Positions 1 through 8,379 of a stretch of DNA of 64,000 nucleotides are shown here, piece after piece. The notes below the pieces were generated by a model. It had not been told where the DNA came from. It worked only from the letters and a program-made list of their open reading frames with translations, and did not search any database. Origin of the DNA: Pedobacter frigiditerrae (GTDB lineage Bacteria; Bacteroidota; Bacteroidia; Sphingobacteriales; Sphingobacteriaceae); the NCBI RefSeq assembly GCF_032678705.1, contig NZ_JAVTSS010000002.1, positions 186,001 through 250,000 of the forward strand, given 5' to 3'. The translations under genes and the position numbers were made by a program. Numbering within the stretch: the stretch's first letter is position 1; every line of letters starts with the position of its first letter.

Positions 1-87
1 TAGTGTTTCTTCACTCGTCTTTTTATCATTTGTACAAGCAATAAAGCTGCACAATACAATTAGGGGGATTATAAAAATTTTATTCAT
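1..87 (-). CDS. Lipoprotein, N-terminal fragment (cut by window edge)
   Basis: Twenty-nine codons are visible before the window ends. They read as a lipoprotein signal: two Lys/Ile-rich residues groups, a hydrophobic stretch, then the lipobox FIAC with the acylated Cys at residue 18, followed by a polar TNDKK tail. The ATG lies 4 bases after the cysS stop codon, so it is probably co-transcribed with cysS. Nothing about its function can be said from the fragment. Confidence 0.65.
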   Translation of the reverse strand, partial: MNKIFIIPLIVLCSFIACTNDKKTSEETL

Positions 88-91
88 CTTA

Positions 92-1552
92 CTAAGATTT
101 ACTCCAAGTTGTACCTTCCTTACTATCTTTTAATTGAATGCCAATATTTTGCAATCCAACTCTAATTAAGTCTGAAGTAGTATAATCTTTATTTTCTTTA
201 GCTTCTTTTCGCAGGGCGATAACCATATCTAAAACATCATTCAATTCTGCATTGCTTGTATCTTCGTCTTTTAAACCGAATACATCAACCACAAAATCAT
301 TCATTAAGGTTTTTAATTTATCCAACTCTGTTGAAGTAATTTTAGTTGAACCGTCATAAACAGTGTTGATGATACGAGCCGCCTCAAAAAGTTCGGCAAT
401 AACAACAGGACTGTTGAAATCATCATTCATTGCATTTTCGCAATTGATATGAATCGGGTCAATTTCTACATCACCTTGTTCACTTGACACTAACTTCGGT
501 AATAAACTTAGGGCATTCATCAACCTTCTAAAACCTTTTTCAGAAGCATCTAAAGCATCGTTAGAAAAATCTAATGTACTGCGATAATGAGCCTGTAACA
601 TAAAAAATTTAACTGTCATCGGGCTATATCCTTTACGCAACAGCGGATGATTTCCTGTAAACAACTCACCTGGTAAGAACCCATTTCCAGCCGATTTTGA
701 CATACGTGTGCCGTTAACTGTTAACATATTGGTATGCATCCAATATTTAGCAGGTTGATGGTGACTGCAAGCTTCAGATTGCGCAATCTCATTGGTATGG
801 TGCGTTGCCGCTAAATCCATTCCTCCTCCATGAATATCAAATTCTTGCCCTAAATACTTAGCGCTCATTGCAGAACATTCGATATGCCAACCAGGGAAAC
901 CCATACCCCAAGGTGAAACCCATTGCATTAAAGTTTCTGGCTTCGCCTTAATCCATAATGCAAAATCCAATCTGCCACGTTTATCATCTTGACCTCCCAA
1001 CTCTCTGGTATTGGCCAACATATCTTCCAGATTACGGTTGGTTAAAATGGTATAGTTATATTTTTTACTATATTTTTCTACATCGAAGTAAATTGTACCA
1101 TCAACTTCATAAGCATAACCATTGGCCATAATAGTTTTAATCATTTCAATTTGCTCAATGATATGTCCAGTTGCAGTTGGCTCGATGCTTGGCGGCAAAG
1201 TGTTAAACATTCCCATTACTTCGCGGAAACCCAAAGTATACTTCTGCACTATTTCCATGGGCTCTAACTGCTCCAATTTTGCTCTTTTTGCAAATTTATC
1301 ATCCCCTTCATCCCTATCTCCCTCTAAATGGCCAGCATCAGTAATGTTTCTTACATAGCGAACTTTATAGCCGCTATATTTTAGGTACCTAAAGATTAAA
1401 TCAAATGAAATAAAAGTACGGCAATTACCCAAATGTACATCACTGTAAACCGTTGGACCACACACGTACATACCTACGTGAGGCGCATTTAAAGGCTCAA
1501 AAATTTCTTTTTTTCGTGAAATAGTATTGTATAATTGTAGGTTTTGTTTCAT
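92..1552 (-). CDS. cysS: Cysteinyl-tRNA synthetase
   Basis: Class I aminoacyl-tRNA synthetase that charges tRNA-Cys with cysteine in the cytoplasm. The 486 residues are a normal length. The zinc/cysteine-binding Cys lies in MYVCGPTVY (about residue 31), the HIGH-type motif is HLGN at 40-43, a second zinc-site stretch is WHIECSAMS, followed by the conserved HGGGMDL, and the KMSKS loop is RMSKSAGN near 284. The C-terminal part is the helical DALR-like tRNA-binding region. An upstream TACATTTG matches a Bacteroidota -7 box and ends only 4 bases before the ATG, so the mRNA may be leaderless. The function is secure; the leaderless idea is inference. Confidence 0.97.
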   Translation of the reverse strand: MKQNLQLYNTISRKKEIFEPLNAPHVGMYVCGPTVYSDVHLGNCRTFISFDLIFRYLKYSGYKVRYVRNITDAGHLEGDRDEGDDKFAKRAKLEQLEPMEIVQKYTLGFREVMGMFNTLPPSIEPTATGHIIEQIEMIKTIMANGYAYEVDGTIYFDVEKYSKKYNYTILTNRNLEDMLANTRELGGQDDKRGRLDFALWIKAKPETLMQWVSPWGMGFPGWHIECSAMSAKYLGQEFDIHGGGMDLAATHHTNEIAQSEACSHHQPAKYWMHTNMLTVNGTRMSKSAGNGFLPGELFTGNHPLLRKGYSPMTVKFFMLQAHYRSTLDFSNDALDASEKGFRRLMNALSLLPKLVSSEQGDVEIDPIHINCENAMNDDFNSPVVIAELFEAARIINTVYDGSTKITSTELDKLKTLMNDFVVDVFGLKDEDTSNAELNDVLDMVIALRKEAKENKDYTTSDLIRVGLQNIGIQLKDSKEGTTWSKS

Positions 1553-1556
1553 TGTG

Positions 1557-1564
1557 CAAATGTA
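1557..1564 (-). promoter_or_regulatory. -7 promoter box upstream of cysS
   Basis: On the minus strand this reads TACATTTG, a full match to the Bacteroidota -7 consensus TAnnTTTG, 4 bases before the cysS ATG. I could not find a convincing -33 TTTG at the expected distance. Confidence 0.4.
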
Positions 1565-1601
1565 AATAAAAAGCTTAATTGCTTTGTGATGAGAAAGCCA
1601 C

Positions 1602-2714
1602 TTAAGGTTTTGTTTTAAGATGTAAATCGCTACGTACTGGAAAGTGGTCTGACAGTTTCGCTTCTATGATATGATAATTAGTTACCTCTATATCTTTTGT
1701 TGTCGCAATATAATCGATTTGAAAATTAGGGAATTTGCCATTATAGGTCCTCCCAAATCCTCTTCCTTTTTTAATGAAAGCATTGTTTAAAGAGTCTGTC
1801 ATTTTAGTAACGGCATAAGACGCTGGGGTATCATTGAAATCTCCTGCAACTATATAAGGAATTTCACAAGTTCTCATGTGGGCTTTCATTAAATCTACCT
1901 GTGCACTTCTTTTTGTAAATGCTCTTTTTAACATACTAGCAATGCGTTTAGAGGAGCCTACCTCAGGGTCCATTTCCTTAACTTTATCCAAATAGTCATA
2001 ATCTTGACCTTTAAAAGAAATAGATTGCAAATGAACATTATAAATTCTTAAAGGACTTCCCTTAACCTCCAAATCCAGATAAATACATTCATTTCCCGCC
2101 CCTTCTTCAAATACAATCTTACCCCTGTCTTTTATAGGGTATTTTGAGAAAATAGCCAAGCCAAATGCCTCAGACTGGCTTTTCATAGTAGGTTGAAAAT
2201 AATAATACTTGGTGTTTAATATTTCCTTTAGGCTATCGACAGTATTATAAAGTCCTTTATACTGCGTATAGAATTCCTGAATGCAGATCACATCAGGATT
2301 TTGAGTTTCTATAACATCAAACATATTTTCCTTAACCGTCTCATTTAATTCATCACCATAGGGCTTAAAAGCATGAACATTATAGGTCATCATTCGCAGT
2401 AATTCATCTTCAGCTTTTTTATCTTTTCCTGAATTACCAAATAAACCGAAAGTAGCAATTAAGGTATGCCAACCAGAGCAAATAATCACGATAGTTAAAA
2501 ATGCTAAAAGCCATTTTTTACGCAAAAACCACCATAATAACAAAATGGCATTGGCAACTAGAAAAAATGGATACGCCAAGCCTGCAAAAGCTAAATAAAT
2601 ATGCTCACGGGGATCGCTTTTACCAGCAAGAATACCACAGATTAAGCCTATAGCTAGGACAATGGCTATAAAAATCATCAATTTATCGAAAAAAGTTATT
2701 TTGCTTTTTTTCAT
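1602..2714 (-). CDS. Membrane-anchored endonuclease/exonuclease/phosphatase family protein
   Basis: Predicted metal-dependent phosphodiesterase or nuclease of the EEP superfamily, 370 residues. About 90 residues at the N-terminus hold three hydrophobic segments that should anchor it in the inner membrane. The EEP fold follows: YNVHAF (Asn), CIQEFY (catalytic Glu), AGDFNDTP (Asp/Asn) and SDHFPVRSD (catalytic His) are all present. The start codon overlaps the stop of the upstream rhomboid gene by one base (TAATG), so translation is probably coupled. Substrate is unknown: nucleic acid, phospholipid head group or inositol-type phosphate are all possible in this superfamily. Confidence 0.85.
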   Translation of the reverse strand: MKKSKITFFDKLMIFIAIVLAIGLICGILAGKSDPREHIYLAFAGLAYPFFLVANAILLLWWFLRKKWLLAFLTIVIICSGWHTLIATFGLFGNSGKDKKAEDELLRMMTYNVHAFKPYGDELNETVKENMFDVIETQNPDVICIQEFYTQYKGLYNTVDSLKEILNTKYYYFQPTMKSQSEAFGLAIFSKYPIKDRGKIVFEEGAGNECIYLDLEVKGSPLRIYNVHLQSISFKGQDYDYLDKVKEMDPEVGSSKRIASMLKRAFTKRSAQVDLMKAHMRTCEIPYIVAGDFNDTPASYAVTKMTDSLNNAFIKKGRGFGRTYNGKFPNFQIDYIATTKDIEVTNYHIIEAKLSDHFPVRSDLHLKTKP

Positions 2715-3562
2715 TAATTCTTACTTGCCTTAAATAAGGTATCTTTTTCTTCTTTAGTTAATTTATCGTAACCTGTTTTAGATATTTTATCTAAAATCGC
2801 ATCAACTTCCTTTTGATTCACCATACTTTGAGATTTTTTAGGTGCATCGTTTTTAACCACTCTCAATTTTGGCTTTTTCTTAAAAATGGCACTTAAATCT
2901 GTTCCACTTTGTAATAGTTTAACATAAGTAAAACCAAATAAAGCACCACCTAAATGGGCTAAACTTCCTCCTGCATTTGCTTCTTTTACTCCTATGAAGT
3001 CTAAGAATATATAAACAAATAAAAGGTATTTGATTTTCACTTCCCCAAAAAACATCAAACGCAAGCTATAATTAGGGACCAATGTTGCCGCAGCCGTGAA
3101 AACTGCCATTACAGCTGCCGATGAGCCTTTGAGTGTAGCTTCGCCAACCGAAGGCTGATAAACTGGCACCAAATTAAATATTAAGGCAAAAAATATAGCC
3201 CCAAGAATCCCTCCTCCTAAATACACAAAGTGGAATTGACGAGGCTTTACAAAATCTAAAAATATTTGCCCCATCCAGTACAACCATAACAAATTGAAAA
3301 GGATGTGGAAAAAGTCGGCGTGGAAAAATTGATAGGTTAAGACTGTATAAAAACGAGTTAGCCATAGGTTTGAGGCAGATGGAAATGCCAAATAACTTTT
3401 AACAAAATCGTATATAACTCTTTCTTGACCTAAAAAATAAAATATAACAGACAACAAAGAAACAACCACAAAAATTGCAGCGTTAATACCAATATAAAGC
3501 ATAACTGGATTGCCAGACTTAAAAAATTTAAGCTTTAAATCGTTCCAAATGTTATTAGTCAT
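2714..3562 (-). CDS. Rhomboid family intramembrane serine protease (282 aa)
   Basis: Six-helix rhomboid protease core with the HxxxN-type HADFFHILFNLLW segment, catalytic Ser in GSSAA near residue 148 and catalytic His in LAHLGGALFG near 202. A soluble C-terminal tail of about 65 residues ends in a helical EVDAILDKISKTGYDKLT segment often seen in rhomboids of this phylum. It overlaps the preceding rhomboid gene by 8 bases and the following EEP gene by 1 base, forming a coupled three-gene operon. The site is GSSA rather than GxSG, a common variant. Substrates are unknown. Confidence 0.9.
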   Translation of the reverse strand: MTNNIWNDLKLKFFKSGNPVMLYIGINAAIFVVVSLLSVIFYFLGQERVIYDFVKSYLAFPSASNLWLTRFYTVLTYQFFHADFFHILFNLLWLYWMGQIFLDFVKPRQFHFVYLGGGILGAIFFALIFNLVPVYQPSVGEATLKGSSAAVMAVFTAAATLVPNYSLRLMFFGEVKIKYLLFVYIFLDFIGVKEANAGGSLAHLGGALFGFTYVKLLQSGTDLSAIFKKKPKLRVVKNDAPKKSQSMVNQKEVDAILDKISKTGYDKLTKEEKDTLFKASKN

Positions 3563-4295
3563 AGTAATCGTAGTAGGTATTTTTATTTTTCCAAAGTTTG
3601 ACTAAAATATAACCAATTAATGCACCACCGAGGTGAGCAAAATGCGCTACAGTATCGCCTTCAATGCGACTAACTCCTAAGTATAATTCTAGCACAATAT
3701 ATCCAGGAATAAAATATTTAGCTTTTACTGGGAATGGAATAAACATCAACATCAGTTCCAAGTTAGGATAAAGAACCGCAAAGGCTGTCATTACACCAAA
3801 TACTGCCCCAGAAGCACCTACCATTGTCCCAAAGTACACAGAACTAATGTTAGATGCTTGAGCGTTAGAAAATACTTCTGGATTATATTGACCCTTTGCA
3901 AGTAAATCTAGTTGCATTCTTCCATTATCTACAATTGAACCAGTAATCTGATATAATTCAAATGCTTGTACCACCCACTGTAAAAATATTGCCCCCAGTC
4001 CTGTTATTAAATAAAAGTTAATGAATCTCTTTGCTCCATAATGATTTTCTAAAATACTTCCGAACATATAGAGACCAAACATATTAAATATGATATGCAT
4101 TATGTCCTTATCAGAGTGCATAAACATATATGTAATTGGTTGCCAAACTTGAAATTTTGGAGAATCAAAATAATGCGCTCCCAATAAATCAGCTAAATCA
4201 AGTCCTTGTGCTTTAAACACCCAAGTTGCAGCATAAAATATTATATTAATAATGATTAAATTCTTTACAACTGGTGGTATATTTATATTATTCAT
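3555..4295 (-). CDS. Rhomboid family intramembrane serine protease (246 aa)
   Basis: Second rhomboid paralogue, 246 residues, with six or seven hydrophobic helices. Key residues visible are HSDKDIMHIIFNMFGLY (helix 2 His and Asn), catalytic Ser in GASGAVFG near residue 162 and catalytic His in AHFAHLGGALIG near 217. It is the first gene of the rhomboid-rhomboid-EEP operon, 74 bases after mutL. Tandem rhomboids behind mutL recur in related genomes as I remember them; any functional link to mismatch repair is not evident. Confidence 0.92.
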   Translation of the reverse strand: MNNINIPPVVKNLIIINIIFYAATWVFKAQGLDLADLLGAHYFDSPKFQVWQPITYMFMHSDKDIMHIIFNMFGLYMFGSILENHYGAKRFINFYLITGLGAIFLQWVVQAFELYQITGSIVDNGRMQLDLLAKGQYNPEVFSNAQASNISSVYFGTMVGASGAVFGVMTAFAVLYPNLELMLMFIPFPVKAKYFIPGYIVLELYLGVSRIEGDTVAHFAHLGGALIGYILVKLWKNKNTYYDYYD

Positions 4296-4369
4296 ATTGT
4301 TATGATTACACCTATTAAAGTGATTTCATGGGTTTTAGTTTGCTATCGTTTAAAAGATTATAGCTTTCC

Positions 4370-6220
4370 TTATTTATCAAATTTTTGAGCGATTTCTGTC
4401 AATGGGATGGTTTGTACCACTGGTTTACCACTAATGCTAAAATTAGGTGTTTTACAAGCAAAAAGTTCTTCAATCAGGGTATTCATTTCCTGCTGACCCA
4501 AACTTGTTCCTCCCTTAATGGCACTGTTTTTTGCCATACTTCTGGCTAAAGCATCTCGTTTATCTAATTTTAAATCTTGTTGCGAGTTTTTAAAACCCTC
4601 AATTAAATGTTCAAATAATTGTGTTTCGTTAATATTTGTACTTCCTAAATCTACAGGAATACCTTCAATAACCAATGTATTTTTACCAAACTCCCTTACT
4701 TCAAAACCTAAACTTTTAATATCATCTAACAAGCTTTTTGCCAACTCATAATCGTTCGGACTAAGCGTTACCGTTTGTGGGAAAAGACTTTGTTGTGATG
4801 CACCCTTTCTATCTTCTAAATGCAGCAAAAATCTTTCGTACAAAATTCTTTCGTGAGCAGCTTGTTGGTCTATAATCATTACACCAGATTTAATCTGAGA
4901 AACAATATAACGATTATGTATCTGCATAAATTGCTTTTGCACTGGTTCAAATTGCAGGTCTTTTGGTTCCCCCAAATCAATTGATGCTTGCTCTGGCACA
5001 TGGTGATTAGTAACCTCATACAAAGAACCCCAATTTTTACTCGGCGCCATACTGCTGCCCCTACTCTCATTTCTTAGAAACGGAATTTCTTTTGTGGTGG
5101 TTTTTGTAGCGCCAAAAGGATTAAAATCTGGGTTAAAAGCAATACTTGGTGGCACTATATCTTCTGGCGCCATTTGACTAATCATATTGCTAAAACCAGT
5201 TTCCTGATTAAAATCTATAGTCGGACTAATATTAAATCTGCCTAAAGACCTTTTAACAGCCGAATGGATAATTGCATAAATAGACTTTTCATCTAAATAT
5301 TTAATCTCCGTTTTAGTTGGATGAACATTTACATCGATTTTTGAAGGGTCGATGTCGATGAACAAAACATACAATGGAAAATTATCATCAGGCAATAATT
5401 CTTGATAAGCTTTATTAACTGCATGATTTAAATAAGCATCTTTGATGAACCTATCGTTTACAAAAAAGAATTGCTCGCCTCTGGTTTTTTTAGCAAACTC
5501 CGGCTTGCCTATAAATCCTTTTAAATTGATGATAGTTGTTTCTTCCTCTACTGGAATCAGCCTCTCATTATAATTATTGCCAAATAAATGAACAATGCGT
5601 TGTTTCATTGCTGATGATGGCAAACGATAAACTTCTAATCCATCGTGGTGTAAGCTAAAAGCGATGTGTGGTTTTGCCAAAGCAACTCTTTGAAATTCGT
5701 CTATAATATGACGCATCTCGGCAGGATTGCTTTTCAAAAAATTTCTTCTAGCTGGTGTATTATAAAAAAGGTTTTTTATGCAAATGCTAGTCCCGTTAGG
5801 TGTTCCAACAGGTTCTTGTTTTATAAAAGTTGCACCTTCAATTTCTATCAGTGTACCAACCTCATCCTCATGGCGTTTGGTTTTCATTTCTACCTGAGAA
5901 ATAGCGGCAATTGAAGCCATCGCCTCTCCCCTAAAACCCATGGTGCGGATGGTAAATAAATCTTCAGCCTTGCGAACTTTAGAAGTTGCGTGCCGTTCGA
6001 AACACATTCTTGCATCGGTTATGGTCATACCGCAACCGTTATCTATAACTTGTATCAATGCTTTTCCAGCATCTTTAACAATCAATTGTATCTTATCCGC
6101 ACCTGCGTCTATTGCATTCTCTAGTAATTCTTTTACCGCTGATGCAGGTCTTTGCACCACCTCTCCGGCTGCAATTTGATTGGCAACACTATCGGGTAAA
6201 AGTTGTATAATATCAGACAT
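4370..6220 (-). CDS. mutL: DNA mismatch repair protein MutL
   Basis: GHKL ATPase that couples MutS mismatch recognition to strand incision. The 616 residues are a normal length. N-terminal ATPase motifs are ENAIDAGAD, DNGCGM, ATSKV and GFRGEAM, followed by the transducer signature NDRFIKD. The C-terminal endonuclease motif is present near residue 447 as DQQAAHERILYE, where the usual DQHA reads DQQA. The distal zinc-site motif, normally CPHGRP, reads NFSISGKPV and has lost its Cys and His. Strand incision may therefore be weaker or use a different metal site; that is inference. It is the first gene of the minus-strand block upstream of the rhomboid operon. Confidence 0.96.
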   Translation of the reverse strand: MSDIIQLLPDSVANQIAAGEVVQRPASAVKELLENAIDAGADKIQLIVKDAGKALIQVIDNGCGMTITDARMCFERHATSKVRKAEDLFTIRTMGFRGEAMASIAAISQVEMKTKRHEDEVGTLIEIEGATFIKQEPVGTPNGTSICIKNLFYNTPARRNFLKSNPAEMRHIIDEFQRVALAKPHIAFSLHHDGLEVYRLPSSAMKQRIVHLFGNNYNERLIPVEEETTIINLKGFIGKPEFAKKTRGEQFFFVNDRFIKDAYLNHAVNKAYQELLPDDNFPLYVLFIDIDPSKIDVNVHPTKTEIKYLDEKSIYAIIHSAVKRSLGRFNISPTIDFNQETGFSNMISQMAPEDIVPPSIAFNPDFNPFGATKTTTKEIPFLRNESRGSSMAPSKNWGSLYEVTNHHVPEQASIDLGEPKDLQFEPVQKQFMQIHNRYIVSQIKSGVMIIDQQAAHERILYERFLLHLEDRKGASQQSLFPQTVTLSPNDYELAKSLLDDIKSLGFEVREFGKNTLVIEGIPVDLGSTNINETQLFEHLIEGFKNSQQDLKLDKRDALARSMAKNSAIKGGTSLGQQEMNTLIEELFACKTPNFSISGKPVVQTIPLTEIAQKFDK

Positions 6221-6382
6221 TTATTCTTTTTTGTAAGGCTGCTAATTTAGCGAAAATAAGGCTAATCTAGGTTACAAAAATTGATTGTTTAATTGTCAAA
6301 TTAAGCCCAAGAGTTATTGCTTTTAGGCATAAAATGTATTTTCCTTTTACTAGAAAAGCACAGGCAGTATTTCAATTAAAGC

Positions 6383-6595
6383 AAGTCCCGCCATTGTTAC
6401 AATCTTTTTGCCCTTCGCTGCGCTTGGGACTGAAAAAAGGATTTTCACTTCTGTCGCCTGCCTGCCGCAGGCAGGGGTTTAAATGGAAAGGCTTGTGCAA
6501 GGAAAACCCCTGATAGCAGCAAAAACCATCGTTCCCTAAACCCGACCGGCAGCGTTATACCATTCTTCATGGTATTAAGCAGAGAGCGGGACTAG
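6383..6595 (+). repeat. Interspersed intergenic repeat, copy A
   Basis: The first 125 bases match, in inverted orientation, the region at 36761-36886: both start AAGTCCCGCCAT and carry TACAATCTTTTTG, then differ in an internal hairpin, then share a GTCG...GGTTTAAA segment and a GTGC-AAAACC end. Here the internal hairpin is CCTGCCTGCCGCAGGCAGG (6457-6475). The element may reach 6595, since AGTCCCGC near its start is answered by GCGGGACT at 6586-6593. A second hairpin, TTATACCAT...ATGGTATTAA, lies near 6555-6578. Confidence 0.6.
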
Positions 6596-6701
6596 CTTAT
6601 CCAAAGAACTACAGGCATTGCTTTTCTGAAAATTTAAAACAAATTAAACACCTCTAATCATAGATTTTATTTCTTCTTTCTTCATCATTTTTATCTGTGG
6701 T

Positions 6702-6709
6702 TAATTTTG
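6702..6709 (+). promoter_or_regulatory. -7 promoter box for the amidohydrolase operon
   Basis: TAATTTTG matches the Bacteroidota consensus TAnnTTTG and lies 38 bases before the ATG at 6748. No clear -33 element is visible. Confidence 0.4.
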
Positions 6710-6747
6710 TTACCCAAAAACTCCAAACTGATTTCTATCTTTAAAAC

Positions 6748-8379
6748 ATGAAACGATTTCTCCCCCTATTTGCCTTGCTTATTATGCTTTTTGGTTGCGG
6801 CAAACCACAAGCAGACTTGATTATTTACAACGCAAAAATTTATACCGTTAACGACAAATTTGATATTGCCGAAGCCATAGCAGTTAAGGACGGGAAAATT
6901 TTAGCCGTAGGTAGCAACGCTGATGTTCGCGAAAAATTTGGCGCAAAAGAGGAAGTAGATGCAAATGGAAAAGCAGTCTACCCTGGTTTTATAGATGCCC
7001 ATGCACACTTTTATGGTTATGGCGAAAGCTTGCAAAGTGCCGATTTAAGAGGAACAACAAGCTGGGAAGATGTGTTGAAAAGAATTACTGAATTTGCAAA
7101 AACGCATCCAGATGGCTGGTTAACAGGCAGAGGTTGGGACCAAAATGATTGGGCCGACAAGCAGTTCCCCTCTAAAGAAAAACTAGATGAACTATTTCCA
7201 AACAGACCAGTTTTATTGGAAAGAGTAGATGGACACGCTTCCATAGCAAATCAGAGTGCCTTAAATGCCGCCGGCATCACAAAATCATTTACATTAACTG
7301 GCGGAGATATTGTAGAAAAAGATGGGAAGTTAACTGGCTTGTTAATTGATAATGCGGTAGAATTAGTTTCAAATAAAGTACCTGGTCCAGATGAAAAAAA
7401 AGCAACCAAAATATTATTAGACGCACAAAAAAACTGTTTTGCTGTTGGCTTAACAACCATAGACGATTGCGGTTTAGACTTTGAAGCTGTAGAATTTATA
7501 GAAAAAATGCAAAGTGATAAAAGCCTTAAAATGCGTTTATATGTAATGCTTTCTGATGCAGAAAAAAACTTCGATTACTTATTTAAAAGAGGTGCGATTA
7601 AAACGGACAGGCTAAACGTTAGGGCTTTTAAAGTTTATGCTGATGGTGCTTTAGGTTCTCGTGGCGCTTGTTTATTGCATCCATATAGCGATATGCCAAA
7701 TACGTCTGGTTTTTTATTAAGCGATATAAAACATTTTGAAGAAGTAGCCGACAAGATTAATTCGCACAATTTTCAGATGTGTACCCACGCCATCGGCGAT
7801 TCTGCCAACCGAAGCATTTTAAAGATTTATGATAAAGTTTTAAAAGGAAAAAATGATAAACGTTGGAGAATAGAACACGCTCAAGTTGTGGCGCAAAGCG
7901 ATTTCGGGTTATTTGGAAAATCTAGCGTTGTGCCGTCCGTGCAACCAACTCACGCAACTTCTGATATGTACTGGGCAGCAGACCGTTTAGGTAATGAAAG
8001 AGTAAAAGGTGCGTATGCCTACAAACAATTGATGAACCAAAATGGTTGGATACCTTTAGGAACTGATTTCCCTGTTGAGCAAATCAACCCGATGTTAACT
8101 TTTTATGCCGCAACGGCAAGAAAAGATTCTAAAGAATTCCCAAAAGATGGATTTCAAATGGAGAATGCTTTAACACCAGAGCAAGCGTTAAGAGGAATGA
8201 CAATTTGGGCTGCAAAAGCCAATTTTGAAGAAAAAGAAAAAGGAAGTTTAGAAGTTGGCAAATTTGCAGATTTTGTGATTTTAGATAATGATATCATGAA
8301 AGCAACTGGACAACAAATTTTGAATAACAAAGTACTAAAGACGTATTTAAATGGAGAAAAAGTATATGAACAAAAATAA
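6748..8379 (+). CDS. Lipoprotein amidohydrolase (YtcJ-like, amidohydrolase family 3)
   Basis: Metal-dependent hydrolase with a lipoprotein signal (lipobox LFGC, Cys 17), so it is probably tethered in the periplasm. The 543 residues follow the YtcJ/LAF3 layout: beta-sandwich strands (ADLIIYNAKIYTV), metal-binding HAH near 84-86, His in THAIGDSA near 347, His in RIEHAQ, Asp in GTDFPVEQ near 440, and the sandwich closing with GKFADFVILDND. The physiological substrate is unknown. Its 3' end overlaps the next gene by 14 bases, indicating translational coupling with a serine hydrolase. Strong for family, weak for substrate. Confidence 0.9.
   Translation: MKRFLPLFALLIMLFGCGKPQADLIIYNAKIYTVNDKFDIAEAIAVKDGKILAVGSNADVREKFGAKEEVDANGKAVYPGFIDAHAHFYGYGESLQSADLRGTTSWEDVLKRITEFAKTHPDGWLTGRGWDQNDWADKQFPSKEKLDELFPNRPVLLERVDGHASIANQSALNAAGITKSFTLTGGDIVEKDGKLTGLLIDNAVELVSNKVPGPDEKKATKILLDAQKNCFAVGLTTIDDCGLDFEAVEFIEKMQSDKSLKMRLYVMLSDAEKNFDYLFKRGAIKTDRLNVRAFKVYADGALGSRGACLLHPYSDMPNTSGFLLSDIKHFEEVADKINSHNFQMCTHAIGDSANRSILKIYDKVLKGKNDKRWRIEHAQVVAQSDFGLFGKSSVVPSVQPTHATSDMYWAADRLGNERVKGAYAYKQLMNQNGWIPLGTDFPVEQINPMLTFYAATARKDSKEFPKDGFQMENALTPEQALRGMTIWAAKANFEEKEKGSLEVGKFADFVILDNDIMKATGQQILNNKVLKTYLNGEKVYEQK

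Larger units (their letters stand above)
6221..6747. other. Intergenic region with interspersed repeat and promoter
   Basis: Divergent spacer between mutL and the amidohydrolase gene with no credible gene. It holds an interspersed repeat at about 6383-6595 and a TAnnTTTG promoter box at 6702-6709. Confidence 0.7.

Noticed and set aside
1122..1358. 78-residue plus-strand frame inside cysS
   Set aside because: Complement of a conserved synthetase gene; no independent evidence.
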